Below are positions 31,517 to 37,290 of a DNA stretch of 39,530 nucleotides, piece after piece. Under the pieces are notes generated by a model, which saw only the letters and a program-made list of their open reading frames with translations, made no database searches and was not told the origin of the DNA. The first letter of the stretch is position 1. Each line of letters begins with the position of its first letter. The position numbers and the translations under genes are program-made. Origin of the DNA: a virus; the IMG/VR virus record IMGVR_UViG_3300044644_002430, positions 1 to 39,530 of that record; one strand, given 5' to 3'.

Positions 31517-31729
31517 TTATACAAACTCTACAAATTCCGACAAAAGTTGTTTTTGGTTTTCGATAAATTTGTCTAAAAATGGACCAAAATTATTAACCAT
31601 TTCCTCAATTGCTTGTTGGGTGGTAATTGTTTTATACTGATGTTTTTCAACAACAGTTAAAATGGTTCCTCCAATTTCGTCAAGAGGACAATCCAAAATA
31701 AACAAAGCAGCTTCTTCTCGTTCTTTCAT
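31517..31729 (-). CDS. Hypothetical 70-aa protein
   Basis: Not recognised. Acidic and helical (EREEAALFILDCPLDEIGG then TVVEKHQYKTITTQQAIEEMV). It starts 1 nt from the stop of the 66-aa gene at 31731 and precedes the u-spanin gene on the same strand by about 32 nt. No link to lysis is visible. Confidence 0.5.
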   Translation of the reverse strand: MKEREEAALFILDCPLDEIGGTILTVVEKHQYKTITTQQAIEEMVNNFGPFLDKFIENQKQLLSEFVEFV

Positions 31730-31730
31730 A

Positions 31731-31931
31731 TTAATAAACGTTAAATTCAGGAACTACAAAATATCCCAGTTGTTCGAGTGCTTTGGAATCTGGGTCTTCA
31801 TTTTCATTCAATGTAAATTGCATGCCAAAATAAGGATCAATTGTACTTTTTATTTGAAATTTAATTGTGTCGTTTTCAGGAGCTGTCAGTTCTGGAAACA
31901 GCATTGTTTGGATGTATGTGTCGTTTGTCAT
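31731..31931 (-). CDS. Hypothetical 66-aa protein
   Basis: Not recognised. Beta-rich pattern (DTIKFQIKSTIDPYFGMQFTL) with an acidic middle (NENEDPDSKALEQLG). It is the first gene of the minus-strand unit leading to the lysis cassette. TATAAT occurs 8 nt before its ATG (AGTATAATACAAATC then ATG) and TTGCTA occurs 15 nt further upstream, so a host-sigma-like promoter is possible at low confidence. Confidence 0.5.
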   Translation of the reverse strand: MTNDTYIQTMLFPELTAPENDTIKFQIKSTIDPYFGMQFTLNENEDPDSKALEQLGYFVVPEFNVY

Positions 31932-32047
31932 GATTTGTATTATACTAAATTTTAAAAATTAGCAACGTTGTTTAGTGTTTGTCTTTATTCTTTATATATT
32001 CTAATATTATCGGTTGGACAGCTCAACTTAAAAAATGGTTTTATTTT

Positions 32048-32055
32048 GATAAATA
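32048..32055 (+). promoter_or_regulatory. Late-type promoter GATAAATA
   Basis: Plus-strand GATAAATA, 5 nt (ATAAC) before ATG 32061-32063. Only the first base departs from the (C/T)ATAAATA set. Confidence 0.65.
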
Positions 32056-32060
32056 ATAAC

Positions 32061-32462
32061 ATGGCTTCTGTTATCATTAATACATTAACTCCAAGTGCAG
32101 GAACAACTCTCACGGACGTTCCTTTCGGACAAGACACAACATTTTCAGTCGTTGCTTCTGCTGATTTTTCAACAGCTACGTATGCTTATCAATGGAAAAA
32201 AGGAGGCACCTCTATTTCTGGAGCAACTGGCTCCTCATATAAATTTGATGCGTTAACAACAACTCTCGGAACATACACGGTTTCGGTTTCAGCATTGTCT
32301 GCAACATCGGAGGGAATATTTTCACAAGCAACGGTTAACTCTGGAAACATTGTGCTCAGCACTGTTGCAGAAGATACGGTTAAGCCGTTTGACACATACG
32401 ACCTTGGCGTAGAATCGGGTCGGGAGCGTCATCGCAGAATGCACTTATTGGGATACATTTAA
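32061..32462 (+). CDS. Ig-like virion protein
   Basis: 133 residues from ATG 32061 (the frame extends upstream across the promoter). A single Ig-like fold is likely: strands TFSVVASADFS, then YAYQWKKGGTSISGATGSSY (about 48-67), where the W is the core tryptophan and GATGSSY is the usual loop, then LGTYTVSVSA. The C-terminal end (ESGRERHRRMHLLGYI) resembles conserved C-terminal tails of T4-like structural proteins. Likely a head decoration (Hoc-like) or tail protein. Late promoter at 32048. It ends 18 nt inside the convergent 59-aa gene. Confidence 0.72.
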   Translation: MASVIINTLTPSAGTTLTDVPFGQDTTFSVVASADFSTATYAYQWKKGGTSISGATGSSYKFDALTTTLGTYTVSVSALSATSEGIFSQATVNSGNIVLSTVAEDTVKPFDTYDLGVESGRERHRRMHLLGYI

Positions 32463-32624
32463 CTCAGTAATTCGATAATTGCGGTCTTCTTTCGGATAAT
32501 AACATTGATACTTTTCAATGTATTGTTGTACTTCTTGTTTGGTATTAAAAGGAGAAAGCATTACTTCGTAATATTTAACGTTGGGACCTGCTGGTTTTCT
32601 CTCTACTTTGTATTTTTTACTCAT
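32445..32624 (-). CDS. Hypothetical 59-aa protein
   Basis: 59 residues from ATG 32622-32624. A basic start (MSKKYKVERKP) precedes a strand-helix pattern (KYYEVMLSPFNTKQEVQQYIEKYQ), which looks like a small SPOR- or RRM-like alpha/beta domain. Not identified. The gene overlaps the ligase 3' end by 8 nt and the convergent Ig-like gene by 18 nt. Confidence 0.5.
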   Translation of the reverse strand: MSKKYKVERKPAGPNVKYYEVMLSPFNTKQEVQQYIEKYQCYYPKEDRNYRITELNVSQ

Positions 32625-33717
32625 AATCTCTGATTGCAATAACATAAGGAAATCTCGGAACTTGATTCTCCGGTGTCAAGTTAAAAAATTTTACTGTAGC
32701 TGACTTTCCAATTATTTCTGACTTGTTGAGCCATATGTCTTTGAGATATTCTCTGGCTCCCTTAATGTTGCTATTAAAATGTATCCCAATTTCGTTTTTA
32801 AACACCATTGCTCCAGCCATTTTAGATTTGTTTCCTTCTCCTTCAATAATATCTAAAATTGTATATTCTTTGTCTTGAAAGTCTTTACGCTTGAGAAGAT
32901 TTTTTGAACGCTTGTTTTCGTATTTTGTATTCAAGCGAATCATTTGTCCTTCGAAACCAGACTCCATATAAGCCCCATACATTACATCTAACTCCTGTTG
33001 GTTTGCTGGATGAACTGTCCGAACGGGTTTAATTGAAGCATATTCTTTTGTAAAAAGCTCAAAATTAATCCATTCATTTCGCTCCTTAAATGTTTTGGTA
33101 GTATCTACAATGTCGTATACCCAATATTGCACAAGCTGAGAAGATTCTTTAATATCGTTAATTGTCGGTTTGGTCTTTTTTACCAAAGACGTAATTTTAT
33201 TAAAATCATGCTTAAGATCGTGATTATAAAGTTCTCCGTCAAACACTAAAGTTGGTTGGTTGGTGAAAAATTTTTGTAGCTCTTTAAAAATGTGAGGGCA
33301 AGATTCTATACATTTTCCGTTTCTTGTGAACATTCCGTCTTTTGTTACAATACACCTAATTCCATCTAGCTTTGGCTGACTAAAAACAGGAAATTTAATT
33401 GAATCTTTATAATCCTCATAATTTTTTGCGAGCATTGGTTCAACAAAAGTTGGCTTGTCTACTTCGTTAATGTTTTCAAAATAACCTGACTCTTTTTTCT
33501 TTTTCCAAAGAGCTTTAGCTTCAAACTCAGCTTGTTGTTCCGGAGTCCTTTGATTGGATCTGCCTGAGTTAGTTTCGTAACACTCTGTCCAATTTGTTGT
33601 TTGAAGTTTACCGTCAACTTGACCAAAAGTTGTTCGATAAGAATTAGTTTGGGTCTCGATATTCCACTGTTGAACAGCTCCTGTATTGGTTCTTGCAAAT
33701 AATGTGGGTAATGTCAT
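32617..33717 (-). CDS. ATP-dependent DNA ligase with WGR-like N-terminal domain
   Basis: 366 residues from ATG 33715-33717; an upstream extension would run into the tRNA-Arg gene. Residues 1-80 (TNTGAVQQWNIETQTNSYRTTFGQVDGK ending with NQRTPEQQAEFEAKALWKKK) resemble the WGR domain. The ligase core has QPKLDGIRC (K116 is the nucleotidyl lysine), VFDGELYNHD (motif III), GQMIRLN (motif IV) and LLKRKDF (motif V), with an OB-fold-like C terminus (GKSATVKFFNLTPE). It seals nicks in phage DNA replication and repair. This is not the T4 gp30 architecture but a known phage form. Confidence 0.85.
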   Translation of the reverse strand: MTLPTLFARTNTGAVQQWNIETQTNSYRTTFGQVDGKLQTTNWTECYETNSGRSNQRTPEQQAEFEAKALWKKKKESGYFENINEVDKPTFVEPMLAKNYEDYKDSIKFPVFSQPKLDGIRCIVTKDGMFTRNGKCIESCPHIFKELQKFFTNQPTLVFDGELYNHDLKHDFNKITSLVKKTKPTINDIKESSQLVQYWVYDIVDTTKTFKERNEWINFELFTKEYASIKPVRTVHPANQQELDVMYGAYMESGFEGQMIRLNTKYENKRSKNLLKRKDFQDKEYTILDIIEGEGNKSKMAGAMVFKNEIGIHFNSNIKGAREYLKDIWLNKSEIIGKSATVKFFNLTPENQVPRFPYVIAIRDYE

Positions 33718-33728
33718 GGGTGTAAAAA

Positions 33729-33805
33729 TGGCGTACCTGGCTGGGCTCGAACCAGCGACCAATAGCTTAGAAGGCTATTGCTCTATCCAACTGAGCTACA
33801 GGTAC
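33729..33805 (-). tRNA. tRNA-Arg (UCU)
   Basis: 77 nt with encoded CCA. Acceptor GTACCTG/CAGGTAC, anticodon loop CTTCTAA (anticodon TCT), T-arm GCTGG/CCAGC. The 3' half nearly matches the Ile tRNA at 35486 and the chimeric Gln tRNA. Confidence 0.95.
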
Positions 33806-33857
33806 GATTTATTGTGAAATAAAGATACCATCAAATAGTGGACAAGTCCACTCAAAA

Positions 33858-33932
33858 TGGCTGGCAAGGTAGGACTCGAACCTACGACCAATCGGTTAAC
33901 AGCCGACCGCTCTACCACTGAGCTACTCGCCA
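33858..33932 (-). tRNA. tRNA-Asn (GUU)
   Basis: 75 nt with encoded CCA. Acceptor TGGCGAG/CTTGCCA (one G-U), anticodon stem GTCGG/CCGAT with loop CTGTTAA (anticodon GTT). Confidence 0.95.
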
Positions 33933-33938
33933 ATAAAA

Positions 33939-34013
33939 TGGAGCCAGCACTCGGATTCGAACCGAGGACCGACGGTTTACAAAACCGTTGCTCTACCACT
34001 GAGCTATGCCGGC
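33939..34013 (-). tRNA. tRNA-Thr (UGU)
   Basis: 75 nt with encoded CCA. Acceptor GCCGGCA/TGCTGGC, anticodon stem ACGGT/ACCGT with loop TTTGTAA (anticodon TGT). Confidence 0.95.
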
Positions 34014-34016
34014 GAT

Positions 34017-34088
34017 TAGCGGGTGAGGGAATCGAACCCTCCTGAAGAGGCTTATGAGACCCCTCAATTCCCAGAATTGTAACCCGCA
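34017..34088 (-). tRNA. tRNA-Met (CAU), CCA not encoded
   Basis: 72 nt. D-stem CAAT/ATTG, anticodon stem GGGGT/GCCTC with loop CTCATAA (anticodon CAT), T-stem GAGGG/CCCTC. Positions 1 and 72 are T and T and do not pair, which recalls the unpaired end of initiator tRNA, but the three G-C pairs of an initiator anticodon stem are not complete. It could be elongator, initiator or Ile2 (CAU read after modification). A 3-nt gap separates it from tRNA-Thr. Confidence 0.85.
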
Positions 34089-34100
34089 TTATGAAATTAA

Positions 34101-34247
34101 TTATGCCCATCCAATAAAATTACTATCCTTTTTCTCTTTGGACTGTTCAACAGGTTTTTTCTTTTCTTGCTTTTCTTTTTTTTGCTGCTCTTTTTTAAAA
34201 TGATCTTTAAATGGCAGGTGTACAGAAGTTGTTTTTTCTACTTTCAT
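34101..34247 (-). CDS. 48-aa lysine/glutamine-rich protein
   Basis: A short frame from ATG 34245-34247: MKVEKTTSVHLPFKDHFKK, then a K/E/Q repeat (KEQQKKEKQEKKKP), then a conserved-looking end DSNFIGWA. The strong charge bias and fixed start suggest a real gene and argue against the longer reading (34211) of the divergent GT90. Function unknown. Confidence 0.5.
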   Translation of the reverse strand: MKVEKTTSVHLPFKDHFKKEQQKKEKQEKKKPVEQSKEKKDSNFIGWA

Positions 34248-34257
34248 GTAGTTTGTG

Positions 34258-34274
34258 TTGTTATATTATAACAA
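34258..34274. promoter_or_regulatory. 17-nt palindrome between divergent genes
   Basis: TTGTTATA-T-TATAACAA is a perfect inverted repeat with one central base. It lies in the 47-nt gap between the 34247 start (minus) and the 34295 start (plus). It contains TATAAT on the minus strand and so could be an operator over a bidirectional promoter. Confidence 0.35.
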
Positions 34275-34294
34275 ACTTAGTAAATAATCAACAC

Positions 34295-35326
34295 ATGGAT
34301 TATGATCAAAAACAATGGGTGGCTCAAATTTTGTTTGAACATAATTATGATCTATCATTTAACGTCAAGTACCCTGCTTCTAGAGTAGATGTTAAATCAA
34401 TTAATGGCCATCTTTGGTCAGTTAGAGGAGCTAGAAATGGAATGAGCTCTACTACAAGACAAAATTCTACACTTGCTTTATTCAAGCAGGCATATGAATT
34501 ATCAACAAAACCTAATTTTGAATGTGTTTTTTCTACGGAAGATGTCCCGAGAACAACATTTTTAAAACCTTACTTTTGCTACTCTACACATTCTAAGACT
34601 CCGGATGACTATTCAAAAGTAATTCCTGACTACACGTTTGATTCAATGAACCTTAATCGACGTTACGAACTCAATGAAATACAATACGATTCAAGTTATG
34701 TTAAATTAATTGATAATATAATTAAAGCGGGCAATGAACCTCCTTTAACAGATAAAGCTGGGTGGTGTGGTAATTTAGGAGTATGGGATAGAGTTCGAAT
34801 GGTAGAGTTACACAAAACTTTTCCTTTATGCAATTTAGCTGAAATTATACAAATGTCTTGGGAAGTTAAAGATCCTAATTTCCCAAGTATGCCTAAAAAT
34901 TTTATGACCATTCCTGATCAAGTTCTCCGTTGGAGATATTTGATCGACATTCGAGGAAATGGATGGTCCGATAGAGTTAAATGTTTTTATTTTTCTAACA
35001 GATTAATGTTTAGAATTATTAGACCGCATAACGAATTTTATGACAAAAATTTAATTCCTTGGGTACATTATGTACCCGTTCAACACGTCGATCGGCTAGC
35101 AGAAACTATTACTCAAGTAAAGGGTGATCTCGTAATGGAGAACGAAATTAAAGCAAATGCTTTAAAATTTGCCAATGAAAATTTATTGCAAAACCATGCA
35201 ATAGAATATTTTCGAAAAATAATTGATGAAACAAATTGGGCTGCAGAAGCAGCTAGCTATAAGCAATTGCACGTGACTGTTCCAGACAATTTAAACTTAC
35301 TCGGATTTGATGTTGAATTTTTATAG
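34295..35326 (+). CDS. Glycosyltransferase family 90 (CAP10-like)
   Basis: 343 residues from ATG 34295; an upstream ATG at 34211 would add a hydrophobic stretch but overlaps the 34101-34247 gene. The region RWRYLIDIRGNGWSDRVKCF then SNRLMFRIIRPHNEFYD and WVHYVPV (about 225-272) is the signature of GT90/CAP10 proteins, which add xylose, glucose or similar sugars to O-linked or LPS acceptors. It stands alone on the plus strand inside the tRNA cluster. The stop at 35324-35326 is 1 nt before the CCA end of the next tRNA. Role in host surface or virion modification is inferred. Confidence 0.78.
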   Translation: MDYDQKQWVAQILFEHNYDLSFNVKYPASRVDVKSINGHLWSVRGARNGMSSTTRQNSTLALFKQAYELSTKPNFECVFSTEDVPRTTFLKPYFCYSTHSKTPDDYSKVIPDYTFDSMNLNRRYELNEIQYDSSYVKLIDNIIKAGNEPPLTDKAGWCGNLGVWDRVRMVELHKTFPLCNLAEIIQMSWEVKDPNFPSMPKNFMTIPDQVLRWRYLIDIRGNGWSDRVKCFYFSNRLMFRIIRPHNEFYDKNLIPWVHYVPVQHVDRLAETITQVKGDLVMENEIKANALKFANENLLQNHAIEYFRKIIDETNWAAEAASYKQLHVTVPDNLNLLGFDVEFL

Positions 35327-35327
35327 A

Positions 35328-35403
35328 TGGTAGACTTGGCTGGGCTCGAACCTATAACCATCAGATCCAAATTCTGATGCACTACCAATTGGGCTACTCC
35401 GTA
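35328..35403 (-). tRNA. tRNA-Gln (UUG)-like, chimeric, probably inactive
   Basis: 76 nt. The 5' part has a D-arm and a good anticodon arm (TCAGA-ATTTGGA-TCTGA, anticodon TTG). The 3' part (T-loop, T-stem 3' strand, acceptor 3' strand, CCA) is 24 of 25 bases identical to that of the Ile tRNA at 35486. So the acceptor strands TACGGAG and CAAGTCT cannot pair and the T-stem ATAGG/CCAGC is broken. The 3' strand CAAGTCT is perfectly complementary to the 5' end of the Ile tRNA instead. Confidence 0.8.
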
Positions 35404-35409
35404 ATAAAC

Positions 35410-35484
35410 TGGCACTCCCAAGGGGACTTGAACCCCTGCTACCTCCGTGAAAGGGAGATGTGCTAACCACTACACTATGGGAGC
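35410..35484 (-). tRNA. tRNA-Glu (UUC)
   Basis: 75 nt with encoded CCA. Acceptor GCTCCCA/TGGGAGT, anticodon stem TCTCC/GGAGG with loop CTTTCAC (anticodon TTC), T-stem AGGGG/CCCCT. Confidence 0.95.
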
Positions 35485-35485
35485 G

Positions 35486-35562
35486 TGGTAGACCTGGCTG
35501 GGCTCGAACCAGCGACCTATTCATTATCAATGAATTGCTCTGACCAACTGAGCTACAAGTCT
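35486..35562 (-). tRNA. tRNA-Ile (GAU)
   Basis: 77 nt with encoded CCA. Acceptor AGACTTG/CAGGTCT (one G-U), anticodon stem ATTCA/TGAAT with loop TTGATAA (anticodon GAT). Its 5' end overlaps the stop codon of the SemiSWEET gene by 2 nt. Confidence 0.95.
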
Positions 35563-35824
35563 ATTTTTTATATTTAAAGCAAATATACACTAAGATCGAT
35601 GACATGACAAGCCCAAAAGTATAATTTAAAAAAATCCATAGAGCAAAAGTTGTTAAAAACATGTAAATCAATCCAAAAGTATATCCGCCCATGCACATAA
35701 AAATTAAAGATAAAGAAACGTCTTTGGCTGATTTGGTTTTTGTGATTTTGATAATCTGAGGAACATAACAAAACATAAAGCACAGCGCCATTATAATTCC
35801 AGATATTTCGCGTATTGTATTCAT
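35561..35824 (-). CDS. SemiSWEET/PQ-loop membrane transporter-like protein
   Basis: 87 residues. The first helix ends YVPQIIKITKTKSAKDVSL: PQ at 22-23 with the KTKSAKDVS follow-on is the PQ-loop repeat signature. Three hydrophobic helices are visible (about 5-24, 38-58, 61-83), the triple-helix bundle of bacterial SemiSWEETs, which dimerise to transport sugars. Length matches the family (about 85-100). Its stop codon overlaps tRNA-Ile and its ATG lies 5 nt from tRNA-Val, so it sits tightly within the tRNA array and is co-transcribed with it. Substrate unknown. Confidence 0.82.
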   Translation of the reverse strand: MNTIREISGIIMALCFMFCYVPQIIKITKTKSAKDVSLSLIFMCMGGYTFGLIYMFLTTFALWIFLNYTFGLVMSSILVYICFKYKK

Positions 35825-35828
35825 AAAA

Positions 35829-35903
35829 TGGTGGACTCGATAGGAGTTGAACCTACGACCAATAGTGTGTAAAACTACCGCTCTACCGCTGAGCTACGAG
35901 TCC
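35829..35903 (-). tRNA. tRNA-Val (UAC)
   Basis: 75 nt with encoded CCA. Acceptor GGACTCG/CGAGTCC, anticodon stem GTAGT/ACTAT with loop TTTACAC (anticodon TAC). Confidence 0.95.
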
Positions 35904-35908
35904 AAAAC

Positions 35909-35991
35909 TGGGCAGAACTGGATTCGAACCAGTGAAGGCGTAAGCCAGCGGATTTACAGTCCGCCCCGTTTGGCCACTTCGGTATCTACCC
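35909..35991 (-). tRNA. tRNA-Tyr (GUA), CCA not encoded
   Basis: 83 nt with a long variable arm. Acceptor GGGTAGA/TCTGCCC, anticodon stem GCGGA/TCCGC with loop CTGTAAA (anticodon GTA). The bases after the discriminator are GTT, not CCA. Confidence 0.94.
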
Positions 35992-35999
35992 ATTTAAAT

Positions 36000-36085
36000 T
36001 GGTACTCGAGGTGGGACTCGAACCCACACGGTATTACTACCAACGGATTTTAAGTCCGTTGCGGCTGCCATTACGCCACTCGAGC
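36000..36085 (-). tRNA. tRNA-Leu (UAA)
   Basis: 86 nt with a long variable arm and encoded CCA. Acceptor GCTCGAG/CTCGAGT, anticodon stem ACGGA/TCCGT with loop CTTAAAA (anticodon TAA). Confidence 0.95.
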
Positions 36086-36088
36086 ATA

Positions 36089-36162
36089 TCGGAGTGAAAG
36101 GATTCGAACCTTCGACCTCCTGGTCCCAAACCAGGCGCTCTACCAAGCTAAGCTACACTCCG
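36089..36162 (-). tRNA. tRNA-Pro (UGG), CCA not encoded
   Basis: 74 nt. Acceptor CGGAGTG/CACTCCG, anticodon stem CCTGG/CCAGG with loop TTTGGGA (anticodon TGG). Its 5' end lies inside the last codons of the 36148-36444 gene. Confidence 0.94.
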
Positions 36163-36444
36163 GTTAATAAGAAAAATTTGTTCTTGATTTAAGTTAGTCA
36201 ATGCTCGTCCTAGTGCAATTGCGTTGCCTACTTTCCTGTCATAATTATCTTCAATTGAACATACAGCAACTCCTTCAACGTCAGTTTGTTTGTCAGGAGT
36301 TGTAATTTGAATAATTGTAGTTCCACCTTTGGCACTATTTTCAAGATAGTCTCCATCAATTTTTTTAACAATCTTTTGGTGTCGCTTGTGAATTACTCGG
36401 ACTTTGAATCCTGACCGGCGAAGTTGTTTAATAGTGAATTGCAT
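36148..36444 (-). CDS. Hypothetical 98-aa basic protein
   Basis: 98 residues from ATG 36442-36444; the longer frame to 36561 reads through tRNA-Ser and is rejected. It begins [24 protein letters not shown], a basic strand-helix that could touch nucleic acid. [43 protein letters not shown] follows; the last part resembles a phage helper motif where a regular D-R-K-x-G-x-x-I-A-L-G-R-A stretch closes the fold. Function unknown. The 3' end overlaps tRNA-Pro by 15 nt. Confidence 0.65.
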   Translation of the reverse strand: MQFTIKQLRRSGFKVRVIHKRHQKIVKKIDGDYLENSAKGGTTIIQITTPDKQTDVEGVAVCSIEDNYDRKVGNAIALGRALTNLNQEQIFLINRSVA

Positions 36445-36487
36445 GTAAGAGATAATACAGTATTTGATATTTTTGACAACAGTAAAA

Positions 36488-36575
36488 TGGCGGACAGAGT
36501 AGGATTCGAACCCACGGAACCTTTCGGTCCTCCGGTTTTCAAGACCGGCGCAATCGACCACTCTGCCATCTGTCC
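36488..36575 (-). tRNA. tRNA-Ser (UGA)
   Basis: 88 nt with long variable arm and encoded CCA. Acceptor GGACAGA/TCTGTCC, anticodon stem CCGGT/ACCGG with loop CTTGAAA (anticodon TGA). Confidence 0.95.
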
Positions 36576-36582
36576 GTAAAAG

Positions 36583-36669
36583 CGGAACGAGAAGGATTTG
36601 AACCTTCGGAGGTTTTTAGGCCTCGGAGCTTTAGCAAAGCTCTGCCTTAAGCCACTCAGCCATCGTTCC
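36583..36669 (-). tRNA. tRNA-Ser (GCU), CCA not encoded
   Basis: 87 nt with long variable arm. Acceptor GGAACGA/TCGTTCC, anticodon stem GAGCT/AGCTC with loop TTGCTAA (anticodon GCT). The discriminator G is followed by CTT. It lies 5 nt from the 3' end of the tmRNA. Confidence 0.94.
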
Positions 36670-36674
36670 AAAAT

Positions 36675-37112
36675 TGGTGGAGGTGAGGGGAGTTGAACCC
36701 CTGTCCAGATAACTTACGTTAAAAGGTCTACATGCTTAAATGGATTCGGCATTTTTTGACTAAAGGCTGCCTTGGCTCATTGGCCATCTTTTAAAGTCTG
36801 CCTACACGAGCGAAAGGTCTCGTATTACCTCTGTGCAAGTTTTTCTATGATCTCTAACAGTTCATCAAAACCTCTGCGTTTTCCAAATACTTTTAGAGGA
36901 TCTAGTATAAGGCTTTTAGGCTGCGAGTTCGTACTCGTCTTCACAACCAACGAGGAACTCGTCAGCGTGATTGATGATGTACTCAGCTTCAGCTAAAAGA
37001 TCAGAAGTATTGTCTTCTGCATTTAGTTTTTTAATCGATTTTTAAAGAGGCCATCGATTAACCTCTGCATGCACTTTTAATTTCAACTATTTGTCGAAAC
37101 CAGTACACCCCC
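36675..37112 (-). ncRNA. ssrA: tmRNA (transfer-messenger RNA) with 34-residue tag
   Basis: 438 nt. The 5' end GGGGGTG and 3' end CACCTCC-A-CCA form a full acceptor stem. The T-arm AGGGG-TTCAACT-CCCCT and the 5' GTTTCGAC are tmRNA hallmarks. Pseudoknot PK1 is clear: AGAGG/CCTCT crossed by TTAATCGAT/ATCGATTAA. Helix H2 closes between TGCATG and CATGTA. After the resume codon GCA (37018-37020) the tag reads AEDNTSDLLAEAEYI then INHADEFLVGCEDEYELAA and a TAA stop at 36916-36918. In bacteria tmRNA frees stalled ribosomes and tags the unfinished protein for proteolysis. The ELAA end is the protease signal. The tag is longer than the 11 residues of E. coli. Confidence 0.95.
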
Positions 37113-37139
37113 AAATGTCAAAGATCAGTGTTGTTAGTT

Positions 37140-37147
37140 TATTTATA
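37140..37147 (-). promoter_or_regulatory. T4-type late promoter TATAAATA before tmRNA
   Basis: Minus-strand perfect TATAAATA ending 27 nt before the tmRNA 5' end. With T4 geometry the transcript would start near 37134, leaving a leader of about 22 nt for RNase P to remove. Confidence 0.55.
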
Positions 37148-37290
37148 GTGCTTTAGTTTTAAAGTCGCTCTCATCAATTAATGATAAACTAAAAATTTTA
37201 ACATTCAACGCTTAGTAAATGAAGTTCTTGTTTCGTCTTAATAATTTATTTCTAATTTTTTTTATTAAAATTTTAATCCATTTCATGAGT

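Noticed and set aside
33796-34110. 104-codon frame across tRNA genes
   Set aside because: It reads through tRNA-Asn, tRNA-Thr and tRNA-Met on the same strand. Phrases such as SVVEQRFCKPSVLGSNPS are familiar translations of tRNA genes.
34211-34294. N-terminal extension of the GT90 gene giving a signal-like hydrophobic segment
   Set aside because: It overlaps the 34101-34247 small gene and the palindromic promoter region, and GT90 homology begins after the ATG at 34295.
35847-36671. Several 60-90 codon frames over tRNA-Val, Tyr, Leu, Pro and Ser
   Set aside because: They are translations of tRNA sequence (for example [14 protein letters not shown]) and lack coding support. The real gene at 36148-36444 keeps only its downstream ATG.
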